Positions 33,698 through 42,395 of a stretch of 64,000 bases of DNA are shown in pieces. The DNA comes from CAYLLE01 sp964384485 (lineage in GTDB: Bacteria; Spirochaetota; Spirochaetia; CAYLLE01), in contig CAYLLE010000004.1 of the NCBI GenBank assembly GCA_964384485.1, forward strand, positions 1 through 64,000, in the 5' to 3' direction. Under the pieces are notes generated by a model. That model searched no databases. It worked only from the letters and a program-made list of their open reading frames with translations, and was not told the origin of the DNA. Both the position numbers and the translations under genes were made by a program. Every line of letters begins with the position of its first letter. Position 1 is the first letter of the stretch.

Positions 33698-34022
33698 TAA
33701 TTTTACCTTTCCTCTTTAAGTAGTGATAAATTTTTCCAGTATGTGGAATTGAAACGGTTATACTCGATCTTGTCAAGACATTTCTGTTGAATAGAGGAAT
33801 TCCCATTTTATACCTTTTGGCAACAGAAGGGAGCATAATTCTCAGGCAAAGCCGAAAATAGATTGAATAAAATGAGAATTTCAGACTTTACATAAGTAGA
33901 AAGGGTGTATTCTAAATTGCAAATTTTGAATAGCCGTGTTTAACACCATTTCCCTTTTTATATTGAAACTTTTCCGATCCTTCCGTAATATGTGGAAAAT
34001 CTAAATATAAAGGAAGTAACAA
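33698..34022. other. Divergent promoter region between fabF and a methyltransferase-like gene
   Basis: A 325-base AT-rich gap. It holds the fabF ribosome binding site, a clear promoter for the plus-strand gene (33963-33991, listed separately) and no coding frame. A TATAAA-like box on the minus strand near 33810 (in GGTATAAAATGGG) could serve fabF, but no good -35 was found. Confidence 0.45.
33963..33991 (+). promoter_or_regulatory. Sigma70-type promoter of the gene at 34023
   Basis: TTGAAA (33963-33968), 17-base spacer, TAATAT (33986-33991). The predicted start is near 33998, about 25 bases before the ATG, with AAAGGAAG between them. Confidence 0.65.
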
Positions 34023-34568
34023 ATGGCCTACTTTAAATCCTACGAAGAACCTCTAAATGCTGTGATGCAGCGGATGATATCTAAGACATCCAGGCCAAAG
34101 ATATTGGAATACGGTCCCGGCGGTTCAACCAAACTGATGATGAATACTGCCCCTGAATCTGAAATATTCTGTATAGAACATAACCGAAAGTGGTATGAGC
34201 ATTATAAAACCGAATTTGAGGAATTCTCCCCCAATAAACCCGATCTCCATTATATTCCGCTCAAGGAGAATTATGTAACTCTGTCGCGAGAAAAATTTGA
34301 TCCCCGATCTCTTGATTTGATCTACGTGGACGGCCGGAAAAGAGTTGCCTGCCTCGACTTAGCAAAAACACTTATCAAACAGGAAGACGGAATTATCGTT
34401 CTGCATGATGCCGAGCGTCCCCGTTACCGGAAGGGACACAAGGAATGGCCTTTGGATAAGAAAATATGGGCCGGTCCGAAAGGGAGCCGGACATTGATCC
34501 TGGTTACCGACCCCAAAGATTATGAAGCACTAATCCACCTGGAGACGGAGCCTCCAAACCGGCGGTGA
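34023..34568 (+). CDS. Class I SAM-methyltransferase-like protein
   Basis: A 181-residue protein with a Rossmann-like methyltransferase core. KILEYGPGGSTKLM is at the motif I position, IFCIEHNRKWYEHY at the acidic-loop motif II position, and LDLIYVDGRKRVACLDLA plus GIIVLHDAERPRY resemble the class with a DG(D/R)H-like motif seen in sugar or O-methyltransferases. AAAGGAAG lies 5' of the ATG. The substrate is unknown. Its stop is 3 bases before repeat copy B. It is a single-gene unit between fabF and the convergent SDR gene, so a link to the lipid locus is only positional. Confidence 0.65.
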   Translation: MAYFKSYEEPLNAVMQRMISKTSRPKILEYGPGGSTKLMMNTAPESEIFCIEHNRKWYEHYKTEFEEFSPNKPDLHYIPLKENYVTLSREKFDPRSLDLIYVDGRKRVACLDLAKTLIKQEDGIIVLHDAERPRYRKGHKEWPLDKKIWAGPKGSRTLILVTDPKDYEALIHLETEPPNRR

Positions 34569-34570
34569 CC

Positions 34571-34657
34571 AGTAATTCCCGGTCAACCCGATTGATGTAA
34601 TTGTGTGCAATAAACAAATTATAAATTTAAACGCGGTTGTGATCACCGGAAATTGCC
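34571..34657. repeat. Palindromic repeat copy B, filling a convergent gap
   Basis: Left arm AGTAATTCCCGGTCAACCCG (34571-34590) faces GGTTG-TGATC-ACCGGAAATTGCC (34635-34657), complementary except for a 5-base insertion and a few changes. Bases 34641-34662 equal 22 bases of copy A on the other strand. The element covers the whole gap between two convergent genes and supplies the last codons and the TGA stop of the minus-strand gene ending at 34643. Confidence 0.7.
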
Positions 34658-35659
34658 GTTTTCGGCCAGAAACGCTTTAATTGTTGTTTTAAAACCGGTC
34701 CGGTAGTCCGTCCCGGGCCGAAAACTCAACAGCTCTTCTGCCTTGGAGATATCAAAATGGAAATCATGGGTCACGTGATCAACCCGGTATTTGGTTAAGG
34801 GCGGTTCTCCTTTTATTCCGAAAAGCCGGTAGGAGTTCTCCATTACATACGCGGCAATGCCTGCGGGTAAGGGGGGAAGAGGGAAACGGATCGGATCGAT
34901 ACCCAGCAGAGAAGCACAGTAATACAGAATGTCTCTCCACGTTACCCATTCTCCTCCCGTAATATTGAATATTTCCCCGATACACCGGGGATTTTTCAGC
35001 GCGAGGATTACCGAATCGGCAAAATCATCCACATATACCGGACAGGTAAGCTTTTTCCCGCTGCCTATTACGGGCATGATGCCCTGGAGCATGGCATCAA
35101 ACATATTATAGAATGTGGTCCTGTCTCCCGGTCCGTACACATTTCCCGGACGCAGAACCGTGGTTTGGAGATCATCCGAACCGTTTTGCACCACCATGTT
35201 TTCCGCTTCAAGTTTCGTCCGCTGATACGCCGACACCAGGGGGTAGTAGGGGCCATTCTCGGTAGAATTTCTGTGATGCCCGAAACCGTGCACGGAAATT
35301 GAACTTATGTAAATAAATCTTCCAATGGATAAACTGCCGGCCCAGCGTAAAAGATGGTCCGTAAGTTCAGCATTCGCCCTCCTGAACTCCTGCTCACTTC
35401 CCCAATCGCCCACCTTTCCGGCGGCATGAATAACCGCACCGCATCCTTTAAGGGCTTTCTCGGTATCATCTCCCTGCTCCAAAGAGGTCCGCATCACTTC
35501 ATGTCCCATGGCGGAAAGCTCGGATAATTCCCGGGGCGGATTTTCCCGCCGGAATAAGCATCGGACAGTATATCCCGATTGAGCTAATTTCCAGGCAATT
35601 CTTCTTCCGATGAATCCGGATGCTCCGGTTACTGCTACCGTGTTTTCAGAGTTTTTCAT
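34643..35659 (-). CDS. NAD-dependent epimerase/dehydratase (extended SDR)
   Basis: A 338-residue extended SDR of the 3-beta-HSD/epimerase type. It has VTGASGFIGRRIAWKLA at the N-terminus, YISSISVHG, catalytic YQRTK (Y-x3-K) and LRPGNVYGPGDR, and PVYVDDFADSVILAL is the family's substrate-side motif. It starts 4 bases after the CPBP protease stop and no Shine-Dalgarno is visible, so it is probably coupled. Its last six residues and stop codon lie in a repeat element. Bacterial sphingolipid clusters contain an SDR of this broad class (CerR), which makes it a candidate partner of the oxoamine synthase; a sugar or sterol-like substrate is equally possible. Confidence 0.8.
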   Translation of the reverse strand: MKNSENTVAVTGASGFIGRRIAWKLAQSGYTVRCLFRRENPPRELSELSAMGHEVMRTSLEQGDDTEKALKGCGAVIHAAGKVGDWGSEQEFRRANAELTDHLLRWAGSLSIGRFIYISSISVHGFGHHRNSTENGPYYPLVSAYQRTKLEAENMVVQNGSDDLQTTVLRPGNVYGPGDRTTFYNMFDAMLQGIMPVIGSGKKLTCPVYVDDFADSVILALKNPRCIGEIFNITGGEWVTWRDILYYCASLLGIDPIRFPLPPLPAGIAAYVMENSYRLFGIKGEPPLTKYRVDHVTHDFHFDISKAEELLSFRPGTDYRTGFKTTIKAFLAENGNFR

Positions 35660-35663
35660 ACTG

Positions 35664-36416
35664 TTATTGAATAATTAATACTAGATCCAAGGCAAGTCCT
35701 GTCACAATGTGAAGAATAAGCCCAGGAATAATAGACCGGGTCCGGACGGTTAAATATCCGAGAAATATACCGAACGGAAGCGCCGCAAATGTTTCCGGAA
35801 AGGGATGCTGTATATGAATCAGGGCGGAAGGGATTGCCTGGAAAGAAGCAATAGCTATGGAGAATATGAAATGTTCTTCCTTTTTGAGTCCGTCAATTCT
35901 GTCAAGAATTTTAAGGAAAGGCAGAATCATTAATCCCCGGAACAGAAATTCCCAGGGAAGATAGTAGAGGAGTATGTACAAAAGAAAATGGACAGGAAGG
36001 ATCCACCAGTCCCCCCGGGAAAACATCGTGCCTATGGATTTTGAATACGGATAAAATTCACCCATAGGACCCGCATACGCATTCAGAACAGCCGCTGCGG
36101 CGAAACCGCCGAGGAAAAGGAGAGCTAAGGGCCATGGTATCTTAATGCGGCTGCGGGAAAATCCCATATCTGTAAATTTATCGCCTAATATCCACATACT
36201 GAATGCAGGCACCGCTCCGAACAGCAGAAAGCTCAGGATAAAGCGGAAAATATATGAAGGCAGATCCCCCGGAAGATTTTTAAGTCCCGGAATGGAAATG
36301 GTAAATGAATACTGAAATCCCGGCGGCCGAAGATAGAGGTAAAGGATAATTACAAGCCCGGAAATTAAGAGGTAAATTAGAGGATTAAGGTGTCTAAATT
36401 TCCCGCGTTTTAGCAT
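35664..36416 (-). CDS. CPBP-family intramembrane metalloprotease
   Basis: A 250-residue membrane protein with about seven hydrophobic segments. The CPBP (Abi, Rce1-like) motifs are visible: LPWEFLFRGLMI with the conserved Glu and Arg, ALIHIQHPFPE with the metal-binding His, and the last motif near GLILHIVTG. The first motif has WEFLFRG where most members show EE-x3-R, so one Glu of the pair is missing. It sits between a lipid glycosyltransferase gene and an SDR gene. Its substrate is unknown. Confidence 0.8.
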   Translation of the reverse strand: MLKRGKFRHLNPLIYLLISGLVIILYLYLRPPGFQYSFTISIPGLKNLPGDLPSYIFRFILSFLLFGAVPAFSMWILGDKFTDMGFSRSRIKIPWPLALLFLGGFAAAAVLNAYAGPMGEFYPYSKSIGTMFSRGDWWILPVHFLLYILLYYLPWEFLFRGLMILPFLKILDRIDGLKKEEHFIFSIAIASFQAIPSALIHIQHPFPETFAALPFGIFLGYLTVRTRSIIPGLILHIVTGLALDLVLIIQ

Positions 36417-36431
36417 ATTCCGGTAATTTTC

Positions 36432-37598
36432 CTACCTCTCTAAGGTGTCGACGATGTATCCTGCAATCTCTTCTGCGCCGTTTTGTGCCGGAAGTTTATT
36501 TAAATTCGCGGTTTTTTCATCGATTTGCTGTGTATCCTTCATTAAACCTGTTAATAGTTCCAGAAGTTTTTTCGCAGTAGGTGCGTACCATCCGTACCCG
36601 TTATTTACGATAAAATTTTTGTTGTACTCTTCACTGGGCGCGCCTATTTGAGTGATGATGAAGGGCTTTCTACTCATCACCGTCTCCATGGTATAATTTG
36701 CGCCGCACTTTCCGGCAATTACATCAGCCGCCTGCATGAGAATATGCATGTCGTTCCGGTAACCGAGAGGAATAACATCTTCGGAATTGAATCGCCGCTC
36801 TATTTTTGTAAATAATTCGGTGTTCCTTCCTGTAACAACCAGTACTTGAAAACTCGGATTGATCCGCTTTACTTCTTTAAGAAGACCTTCCAGCAGTTCC
36901 TCCGTGGAGCCTAGTCCTTCTCCGCCCTCAGAGAGGAGGAGAGTGAATTTTTCTTGATTCAGATCAAGCTTTTCACGAGCCGCCGTTTTTGAAAACCGTT
37001 CTTCCACGAATTGGGGACGGACCAGAGGATTTACCCGCTTTATTTTTTCAGGCGGGAGTCCCATATTCAAAAACGCCTTTTTAGCGTCCTCAGCCATCAC
37101 AAAGGTCATGTCGGCATCACAATCCTGGAGTAGATATGCTCCTCCAAGATCGTTCCGTGTTAAAAAGAGGGGGACATCGCTTTCCATCTCCTCTCTGGCA
37201 GCCTGAAAAATGCTGCCGCACCCCCAATGGGTGGTAATAATAAGATCAGGTTTATAGCCCAGGATATAGCCTATAGCTTTAGGAATAGCTTCCTGGATAA
37301 TATCATTCAAGATGGACATAGTTAAAACAGGAAGACCATCACCCAAAAGTCCAAAAGCAAAGCGGGCAAAATTAGGCTTTGAAAGCAGTGTTTTCCAGGA
37401 TTGCCGGTAGTACCGGTCAAGTTTTTTGTCCTTGAATTCGTCCGCGGGCTCTAGAAAACGGAGATCCCAGTCCGGTCTAGCGATTTTGAGATAATGACCA
37501 ATGGCCTGAGCACTGACGATATGGCCGGATCCCGCTAAAAAATAGGGAAGAAGTATTTTTTTTCTGTCATTTCCAGTTCTGTCTTTCTGTTTTTCCAT
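36432..37598 (-). CDS. GT28-type glycosyltransferase (diacylglycerol glucosyltransferase-like)
   Basis: A 388-residue GT-B enzyme of the MGDG synthase/UgtP/MurG group. The N-terminus FLAGSGHIVSAQAIGHYL is the family's glycine-rich acceptor loop. DLIITTHWGCGSIF and VTGRNTELFTKIERRF follow, and MQAADVIAGKCGANYTMETV is the nucleotide-sugar binding motif. It likely transfers a sugar to a membrane lipid at the inner face of the cytoplasmic membrane. No Shine-Dalgarno precedes the ATG at 37598; a weak TAAATT lies 7 bases upstream. The cluster with CPBP and SDR genes, near the fatty-acid locus, points to glycolipid synthesis. Confidence 0.82.
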   Translation of the reverse strand: MEKQKDRTGNDRKKILLPYFLAGSGHIVSAQAIGHYLKIARPDWDLRFLEPADEFKDKKLDRYYRQSWKTLLSKPNFARFAFGLLGDGLPVLTMSILNDIIQEAIPKAIGYILGYKPDLIITTHWGCGSIFQAAREEMESDVPLFLTRNDLGGAYLLQDCDADMTFVMAEDAKKAFLNMGLPPEKIKRVNPLVRPQFVEERFSKTAAREKLDLNQEKFTLLLSEGGEGLGSTEELLEGLLKEVKRINPSFQVLVVTGRNTELFTKIERRFNSEDVIPLGYRNDMHILMQAADVIAGKCGANYTMETVMSRKPFIITQIGAPSEEYNKNFIVNNGYGWYAPTAKKLLELLTGLMKDTQQIDEKTANLNKLPAQNGAEEIAGYIVDTLER

Positions 37599-37706
37599 AG
37601 CAAGTAATTTACCGATGCCTCAAAATAAAAATATGGAAGGATATTTTCGAATCAGATCAAATCTTACCGTTTTAAATGGGGACTGTCAATTCTGATCATG
37701 AACATC

Positions 37707-37823
37707 CAGCAATTCCCGGTCAAAGCAATACATGAATTGAATAACAATTATTCATTCCCATTCTGATTAAAAACAGAGGACAGGATTTATTACCGGCAGA
37801 AGAAAATGGACCGAGAATTGTGG
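37707..37823. repeat. Palindromic repeat copy C
   Basis: Left arm CAGCAATTCCCGGTCAA (37707-37723) contains a 15-base match to copy A. The right arm TGGACCGAGAATTGTGG (37807-37823) is its complement at 13 of 17 positions. The AT-rich middle (ATGAATTGAATAACAATTATTC) resembles that of copy B. It lies between the glycosyltransferase start and the ilvH stop. Confidence 0.55.
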
Positions 37824-37847
37824 AATCTCAGCCGCTGACTGCTGCTG

Positions 37848-38357
37848 TCATGATGTTAATTCCGATCCCTTAGCCATCAGTACCTTACCTGTCCGAACCA
37901 CTTCAATAAGACCGAACGGTTTTAAAACTGTAAGCACCGAATCAAGCTTCTCACTGCTTCCGGTTACTTCAAAGGTAACCATGTTCTCTCCCACATCCAC
38001 GGGATCACATTTAAACGCGGAAGCCACCTGGAGTATATCGGTCCGGTTTTCCGAGTTGCTTTCCACCTTAATAAGAGCTAACTCACGCTGAATAATATCA
38101 TGACCAGTTTGGTCGGTGGCATGGATTACATCTACCAGTTTATTTAGCTGTTTCAGAATCTGCTCAAGGGTCTCTTCGTCCCCTGTGGCCACAATATTCA
38201 TCCGGGAAAAGGAGGGATCATCGGTTTCAGAAACAACAAGACTGTCTATATTGAATGCCCGCCGGGCGAACACAAGAGATATCCGGATAAGTACACCCGG
38301 TTTATTGCTTACCAATAAACTTATTGTGTGTTTCCGTAAAGCTGTTTCTGTTGTCAT
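37848..38357 (-). CDS. ilvH: Acetolactate synthase small subunit
   Basis: A 169-residue regulatory subunit of acetolactate synthase. The N-terminal ACT domain reads TISLLVSNKPGVLIRISLVFARRAFNI with the valine-binding region, and a second ACT-like half follows (residues about 80-165). It confers activation and valine feedback on IlvB. Its ATG overlaps the ilvB stop by 4 bases. Confidence 0.95.
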   Translation of the reverse strand: MTTETALRKHTISLLVSNKPGVLIRISLVFARRAFNIDSLVVSETDDPSFSRMNIVATGDEETLEQILKQLNKLVDVIHATDQTGHDIIQRELALIKVESNSENRTDILQVASAFKCDPVDVGENMVTFEVTGSSEKLDSVLTVLKPFGLIEVVRTGKVLMAKGSELTS

Positions 38358-40066
38358 TTTTTCGTCCTTTCTTTGGCTAAGGTTCTAGGCGGCTCCAAGA
38401 TCATGTTGGCCATCGAAGCGCCGGCCGGAATCATTGGATATACATTTTCCTCTTTTTCGACTTCCACATCAATCAAACATGGTCCTTCGTTATATTCTAA
38501 AGCATTCCGGATAATCCGCTTGACGTCGGCGCTCCGTTTAATTCGGAAGCCTTTACACCCGTAACTTTCAGCAAGTTTAACAAAGTTCGGATTTCCTTCC
38601 AGATCGACACCGGAGAGCCGGTTGTCATAAAACATGCTTTGCCACTGACGAACCATTCCGAGATAATGGTTGTTTATAACCACTATTTTAAGCGGAAGTT
38701 TATGGATTACTGCGGTGGCAAGTTCATTTAATGTCATCTGGAATCCGCCGTCGCCAACTATCGCAATAACCAGTTTTTCCGGATTGGCGAACTGGGCGCC
38801 GATTGCAGCAGGCAGTCCAAAACCCATCGTTCCGGCTCCACCGGAAGAAAGCCAGTGAAAGCGGTGATCCACCAGGTAGTATTGGGCAGCCCACATTTGA
38901 TGCTGTCCTACATCCGTCGCGACCACGGCTTTACCCTCACTCTGTTTGAATAATTCATCAATAACATGCTGGGGTTTCAATTTTCCGCCTTTTCGGTACC
39001 TTAAGGGGTATTCCCGTTTCCATCGGTTAATCTGCTTTACCCAGTCTTCGGTATCGGTAGATTTGATGTAGGTGAGCAGTTTCTCAACCACGAGTTTTGC
39101 ATCTCCGATAACCGCCGTGTTCACTTTCACGGTCTTATTGATCTCCGAATCATCAATATCAATATGAATTTTAATCGCATTTGGACAGAATTTCTTAATA
39201 TCACCGACAATCCGGTCATCCCAGCGTGATCCGATGGACATTATCAGATCGCAGTTATTAATCGCCATATTGGCATAGGCTGTTCCGTGCATTCCCGGCA
39301 TTCCCAGACTAAGCGGATGTGTTTCCGGGAAGCACCCTTTTCCAAGAAGGGTATTCGCTACCGGTATCTGGAACCGTTCGGCAAGGTAGGAAACCGGCTT
39401 TTCCGCCCCGGAAAGAACGGCACCGTGACCGACCAAGAGCACCGGCCTTTTGGCGTTCTCTAAAAGCTGCGCGGCTTTTTCTATAGCCCCCGGATCTCCC
39501 TCTTTCGGAATCCTGTAACCGGGAAGATGAAAGTCTTCGCGATAATCAGGCTCAATGAGAGCACTGGAGACATCTTTCGGAACATCGATTAAGACTGGTC
39601 CGGGCCGTCCTGTTTTCGCGAGATGGAATGCTTCTTTAACGATGCGGGGAGTTTCTTCCGGATTTTTTATAAGATAGGAGTGCTTGACCAGAGGGAAGGA
39701 TATCCCTGAAACATCGGCTTCCTGGAATGTATCGAGCCCCAAATTCGCTGTAGCCTGCTGTCCGCAGAATATTACCATGGGGATTGAATCCATGTGAGCC
39801 GTAAGGATACCCGTTATTGTATTGGTTGCTCCGGGTCCGGAAGTTACCATAACAACGGCGGTTTTTCCCGACGAACGGGCATATCCGTCGGCCATGTGAG
39901 TCGCCCCCTGTTCATGCCTGGTAAGCACCAGTTTTACGGACGAGTCCACCAAAGCATCGTAAATAGGAATGGCACTGCCTCCGGGAATCCCGAAAATAAA
40001 ATCAATACCCTCCTGATTGATAATATCCACAATAACTTGTGCACCCGTTCTCAATTTTGCTGACAT
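38354..40066 (-). CDS. ilvB: Acetolactate synthase large subunit
   Basis: A 570-residue thiamine-diphosphate enzyme making acetolactate or acetohydroxybutyrate for valine, leucine and isoleucine. It shows the TPP-activating Glu in LTRHEQGATHMADGYAR, the FAD/central domain, and GDGGFQMTLNELATA-type TPP/Mg binding (IVGDGGFQM through NNHYLGMVRQW). The ATG at 40066 follows AGGGGG; the GTG one codon upstream is the alternative start. A strong promoter (TTGACA-N17-TATACA) lies upstream, and no leader peptide or T-box is visible. Confidence 0.96.
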   Translation of the reverse strand: MSAKLRTGAQVIVDIINQEGIDFIFGIPGGSAIPIYDALVDSSVKLVLTRHEQGATHMADGYARSSGKTAVVMVTSGPGATNTITGILTAHMDSIPMVIFCGQQATANLGLDTFQEADVSGISFPLVKHSYLIKNPEETPRIVKEAFHLAKTGRPGPVLIDVPKDVSSALIEPDYREDFHLPGYRIPKEGDPGAIEKAAQLLENAKRPVLLVGHGAVLSGAEKPVSYLAERFQIPVANTLLGKGCFPETHPLSLGMPGMHGTAYANMAINNCDLIMSIGSRWDDRIVGDIKKFCPNAIKIHIDIDDSEINKTVKVNTAVIGDAKLVVEKLLTYIKSTDTEDWVKQINRWKREYPLRYRKGGKLKPQHVIDELFKQSEGKAVVATDVGQHQMWAAQYYLVDHRFHWLSSGGAGTMGFGLPAAIGAQFANPEKLVIAIVGDGGFQMTLNELATAVIHKLPLKIVVINNHYLGMVRQWQSMFYDNRLSGVDLEGNPNFVKLAESYGCKGFRIKRSADVKRIIRNALEYNEGPCLIDVEVEKEENVYPMIPAGASMANMILEPPRTLAKERTKK

Positions 40067-40101
40067 CACATGCCCCCTAATAAAGTTAAAAATACAGATT
40101 A

Positions 40102-40130
40102 TGTATAGCTTCTATGGAGACATTTGTCAA
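40102..40130 (-). promoter_or_regulatory. Sigma70-type promoter of ilvBH
   Basis: On the minus strand TTGACA (40130-40125), 17-base spacer, TATACA (40107-40102). The expected start is near 40095, giving a leader of about 29 bases. That is too short for an attenuator. Confidence 0.8.
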
Positions 40131-40172
40131 TATAATGCATCGAAATTTTACGGGTTTCTATTTTTATTTTAA

Positions 40173-40209
40173 AAAAGCAGCAATTATTCGTAAAAATATT
40201 GCTGCTTTT
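40173..40209 (-). terminator. Terminator of the FKBP gene
   Basis: A 12-bp stem (AAAAGCAGCAAT with its complement, 40173-40184 and 40198-40209). Read on the minus strand, TTTTTTAAAATAAAAATAG follows. It sits 19 bases after the FKBP stop. Confidence 0.85.
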
Positions 40210-40227
40210 CCAGATAATCAGGATTTT

Positions 40228-40848
40228 TTAATCATTATTTGTGTTATTTTCAGGAGCTTCCTGTACATCGATGATTTCTACAGCAAAATTCAAATCTTGC
40301 CCTGCCAAAGGATGGTTGGTATCTATCTCGAGGGTCACATTTTCTTCACCGATCGCTATTATTTCTACAGGCAAAGGTCCCATCTGAGATTCCGTGACCA
40401 ACTGCAAGCCGACTTCCGGTTCGATCTCTTTCGGAAGCTTGCTTTTTGGTATTTCCTGCTGTATAACAGCTTCTTCAGAGTACTCCCCGTATGCTTTATC
40501 GACCGGCACAAAGATTTCTTTGCTTTCACCTGCCTTCATTCCCAGTAAACCCTCTTCAAAACCAGGAATTAATGCATCCCCGCCATAGGTAATCGTTAAA
40601 GGCTCCCGGCCTTCCCAATCGGTAGAATCGAAAACTGTGCCGTCTTCCGTTGTGCCCGTATATTCTAGTGTTATGATTCTGCCCGTCTCTATGGACAAAT
40701 CGCTGGTGCTCTGCAGATCAGGTTCAGAGCCGACGGCTGTTTCACCCTCTATCTCTGCTGTACCAGTTTCGTTAGCTTCATTTTGATTACAAGCCCCTAT
40801 GGTTAAAATAATTGCTGAAATGAATAAAACATATAATAAACGTTTCAT
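40228..40848 (-). CDS. FKBP-type peptidyl-prolyl isomerase lipoprotein (SlyD-like)
   Basis: A 206-residue predicted lipoprotein isomerase. The ATG at 40848, behind AGAGAGGA, starts a signal peptide with lipobox LTIGAC (Cys20). The frame extends upstream but without secretion features. After an acidic linker, the FKBP domain runs GRIITLEYTGTTEDGTVFDST, ALIPGFEEGLLGMKAGESKEIFVP, and the IF-type insertion and final TLEIDTNHPLAGQDLNF typical of SlyD/FkpB-like proteins. It probably aids folding of exported proteins. A perfect TATACC-GCGG-GGTATA palindrome lies about 40-55 bases upstream (40887-40902). A terminator follows. Confidence 0.88.
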   Translation of the reverse strand: MKRLLYVLFISAIILTIGACNQNEANETGTAEIEGETAVGSEPDLQSTSDLSIETGRIITLEYTGTTEDGTVFDSTDWEGREPLTITYGGDALIPGFEEGLLGMKAGESKEIFVPVDKAYGEYSEEAVIQQEIPKSKLPKEIEPEVGLQLVTESQMGPLPVEIIAIGEENVTLEIDTNHPLAGQDLNFAVEIIDVQEAPENNTNND

Positions 40849-41031
40849 TAGATCCTCTCTTGTATTGATTTTTCTGTTTTCCGGCGTATACCGCGGGGTA
40901 TAAGCGGAAATGGTTGGTATTTGATTTAATCCTACACGAAAAAAAGATTTTGCACTACCCGGAAAAACACTTAAAGGCAACAAAATTCGCACATCACGAT
41001 TAATGCCGAAGGGCCCGGTAATTTACATAAA

Positions 41032-41060
41032 TTGACATAAAAAGCCATACAGAATAGGTT
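41032..41060 (+). promoter_or_regulatory. Promoter of the MATE-like gene (leaderless geometry)
   Basis: TTGACA (41032-41037), 17-base spacer, TAGGTT (41055-41060), then exactly 6 bases to the ATG at 41067. The -10 box is imperfect. Confidence 0.45.
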
Positions 41061-41066
41061 ACCTTC

Positions 41067-42395
41067 ATGATTTCATCATCCGGAGCGATAGATACCAGGC
41101 TGACTCTGGGAGCTGTTATGAAGATATGGCTTCCTCTTGTTTTTATGTGGCTCATAATGGGAGTGGAGCAGCCGGTAATTGCCGCGGTGATCGCGAGAAT
41201 GCCTGACCCGGAATTGAATTTAGCAGTTTTCGGAATTGCCTTTTCACTTGCGCTGGTTATTGAAAGTCCGATTATCCAGCTCCTCGCTGCCGGGACAGCC
41301 CTCTCGGGAACAAAAACAGGATACAGGAAGATTCTCGCTTTCACCCACCTTCTAAGCATCTCCCTGACCGCGATTCACGCGTTGATTGCCGTAACTCCGC
41401 TTTTTTCTATCCTAATGAGGCATATAATACAAATTCCTGAAGAACTCATTGAACCATCGAGACGGGCCTTCATCGCTCTGCTGCCCTGGTCCGCGTCTAT
41501 TGCCTACCGGCGACTCTGGCAGGGAGTCCTCATCAAGCACAAAAAGACGGTATATATTCCCGCTACGATGATTATTAGACTTGGAGCTACTTCGATTGTT
41601 CTGTTCACTGGATTTTTTATGAAAGATACAGCCGGTTCATTAATAGGCGCGCTGTCGTTAACCGCCGGAGTGGCAGGAGGAGCGGTATCAGCCGGTCTTT
41701 TTTCCAGAAACACGATAAAGCAAATCCCCTTATCGGACAATCACGAAACGGCGGAAGTGTCCTGGAAATACCTTTTCCGGTTTTATACACCCCTTGCTCT
41801 CACTTCCTTTATTGTTCTTTCCGCCCGCCCGATTCTGACATTTGGAATAGCCCAGGCACCTGAACCAATATCAAGCCTGGCTGTCTGGCCGGTGATCACC
41901 GCATTCCTGTTTCTCTTTCATTCCATAGCCCTTTCCTATCAGGAATTGGTAATTGCATTATTAAAAAACAGGCAGGGATACGGAGTACTTAAAAAGTTTA
42001 GGAATTACCTATCCCTCAGTCTCGGTATCCTCTATCTTCTGGCTGTTTTAACCCCGTTCAGGAGGTTCTGGTTCACCGGATTATCCGGTCTGCCGGAACA
42101 CTTATACGGATTTGTGACCGTACCTGTCATCATCCTTATCCCTTTTGCTTCCATATTCTCTTTCATTTCATGGTACCGGGGTCTCCACGTCTGGATGGAC
42201 CGGACTATCGAAATAACCAGGGCAATACTGGTAAATATCGTGATTTTGCTGGGACTGTTGTTTACAGGAGCGTTTCTCGTCCCGGTACCCGGTGTCGTTA
42301 CTGCTACCGCCGCATATGTGCTTTCCGTTGCCGGTGAAGCAGTGTATTTTTATCTAAGGAAACCGGAAAACAGCATAATAAAGAAACTGAGCTAA
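41067..42395 (+). CDS. MATE/MOP-superfamily membrane transporter-like protein
   Basis: A 442-residue polytopic membrane protein with about twelve hydrophobic segments. The opening IMGVEQPVIAAVIARMPDPE, then FGIAFSLALVIESPIIQLLAAGTAL, resembles MATE-like proteins of the MOP flippase superfamily in which the first repeat carries a conserved acidic residue. It may export a drug or lipid or flip a glycan; the substrate is unknown. The ATG at 41067 fits a leaderless promoter 6 bases upstream. The ATG at 41118, with GGGAG before it, is a possible alternative that removes 17 residues. It overlaps ispH by 4 bases at the 3' ends. Confidence 0.75.
   Translation: MISSSGAIDTRLTLGAVMKIWLPLVFMWLIMGVEQPVIAAVIARMPDPELNLAVFGIAFSLALVIESPIIQLLAAGTALSGTKTGYRKILAFTHLLSISLTAIHALIAVTPLFSILMRHIIQIPEELIEPSRRAFIALLPWSASIAYRRLWQGVLIKHKKTVYIPATMIIRLGATSIVLFTGFFMKDTAGSLIGALSLTAGVAGGAVSAGLFSRNTIKQIPLSDNHETAEVSWKYLFRFYTPLALTSFIVLSARPILTFGIAQAPEPISSLAVWPVITAFLFLFHSIALSYQELVIALLKNRQGYGVLKKFRNYLSLSLGILYLLAVLTPFRRFWFTGLSGLPEHLYGFVTVPVIILIPFASIFSFISWYRGLHVWMDRTIEITRAILVNIVILLGLLFTGAFLVPVPGVVTATAAYVLSVAGEAVYFYLRKPENSIIKKLS

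Noticed and set aside
37599..37847. Attenuator or riboswitch linked to ilvBH
   Set aside because: The region is downstream, not upstream, of ilvBH on that strand and holds a repeat element. The true ilvB leader is only about 29 bases.
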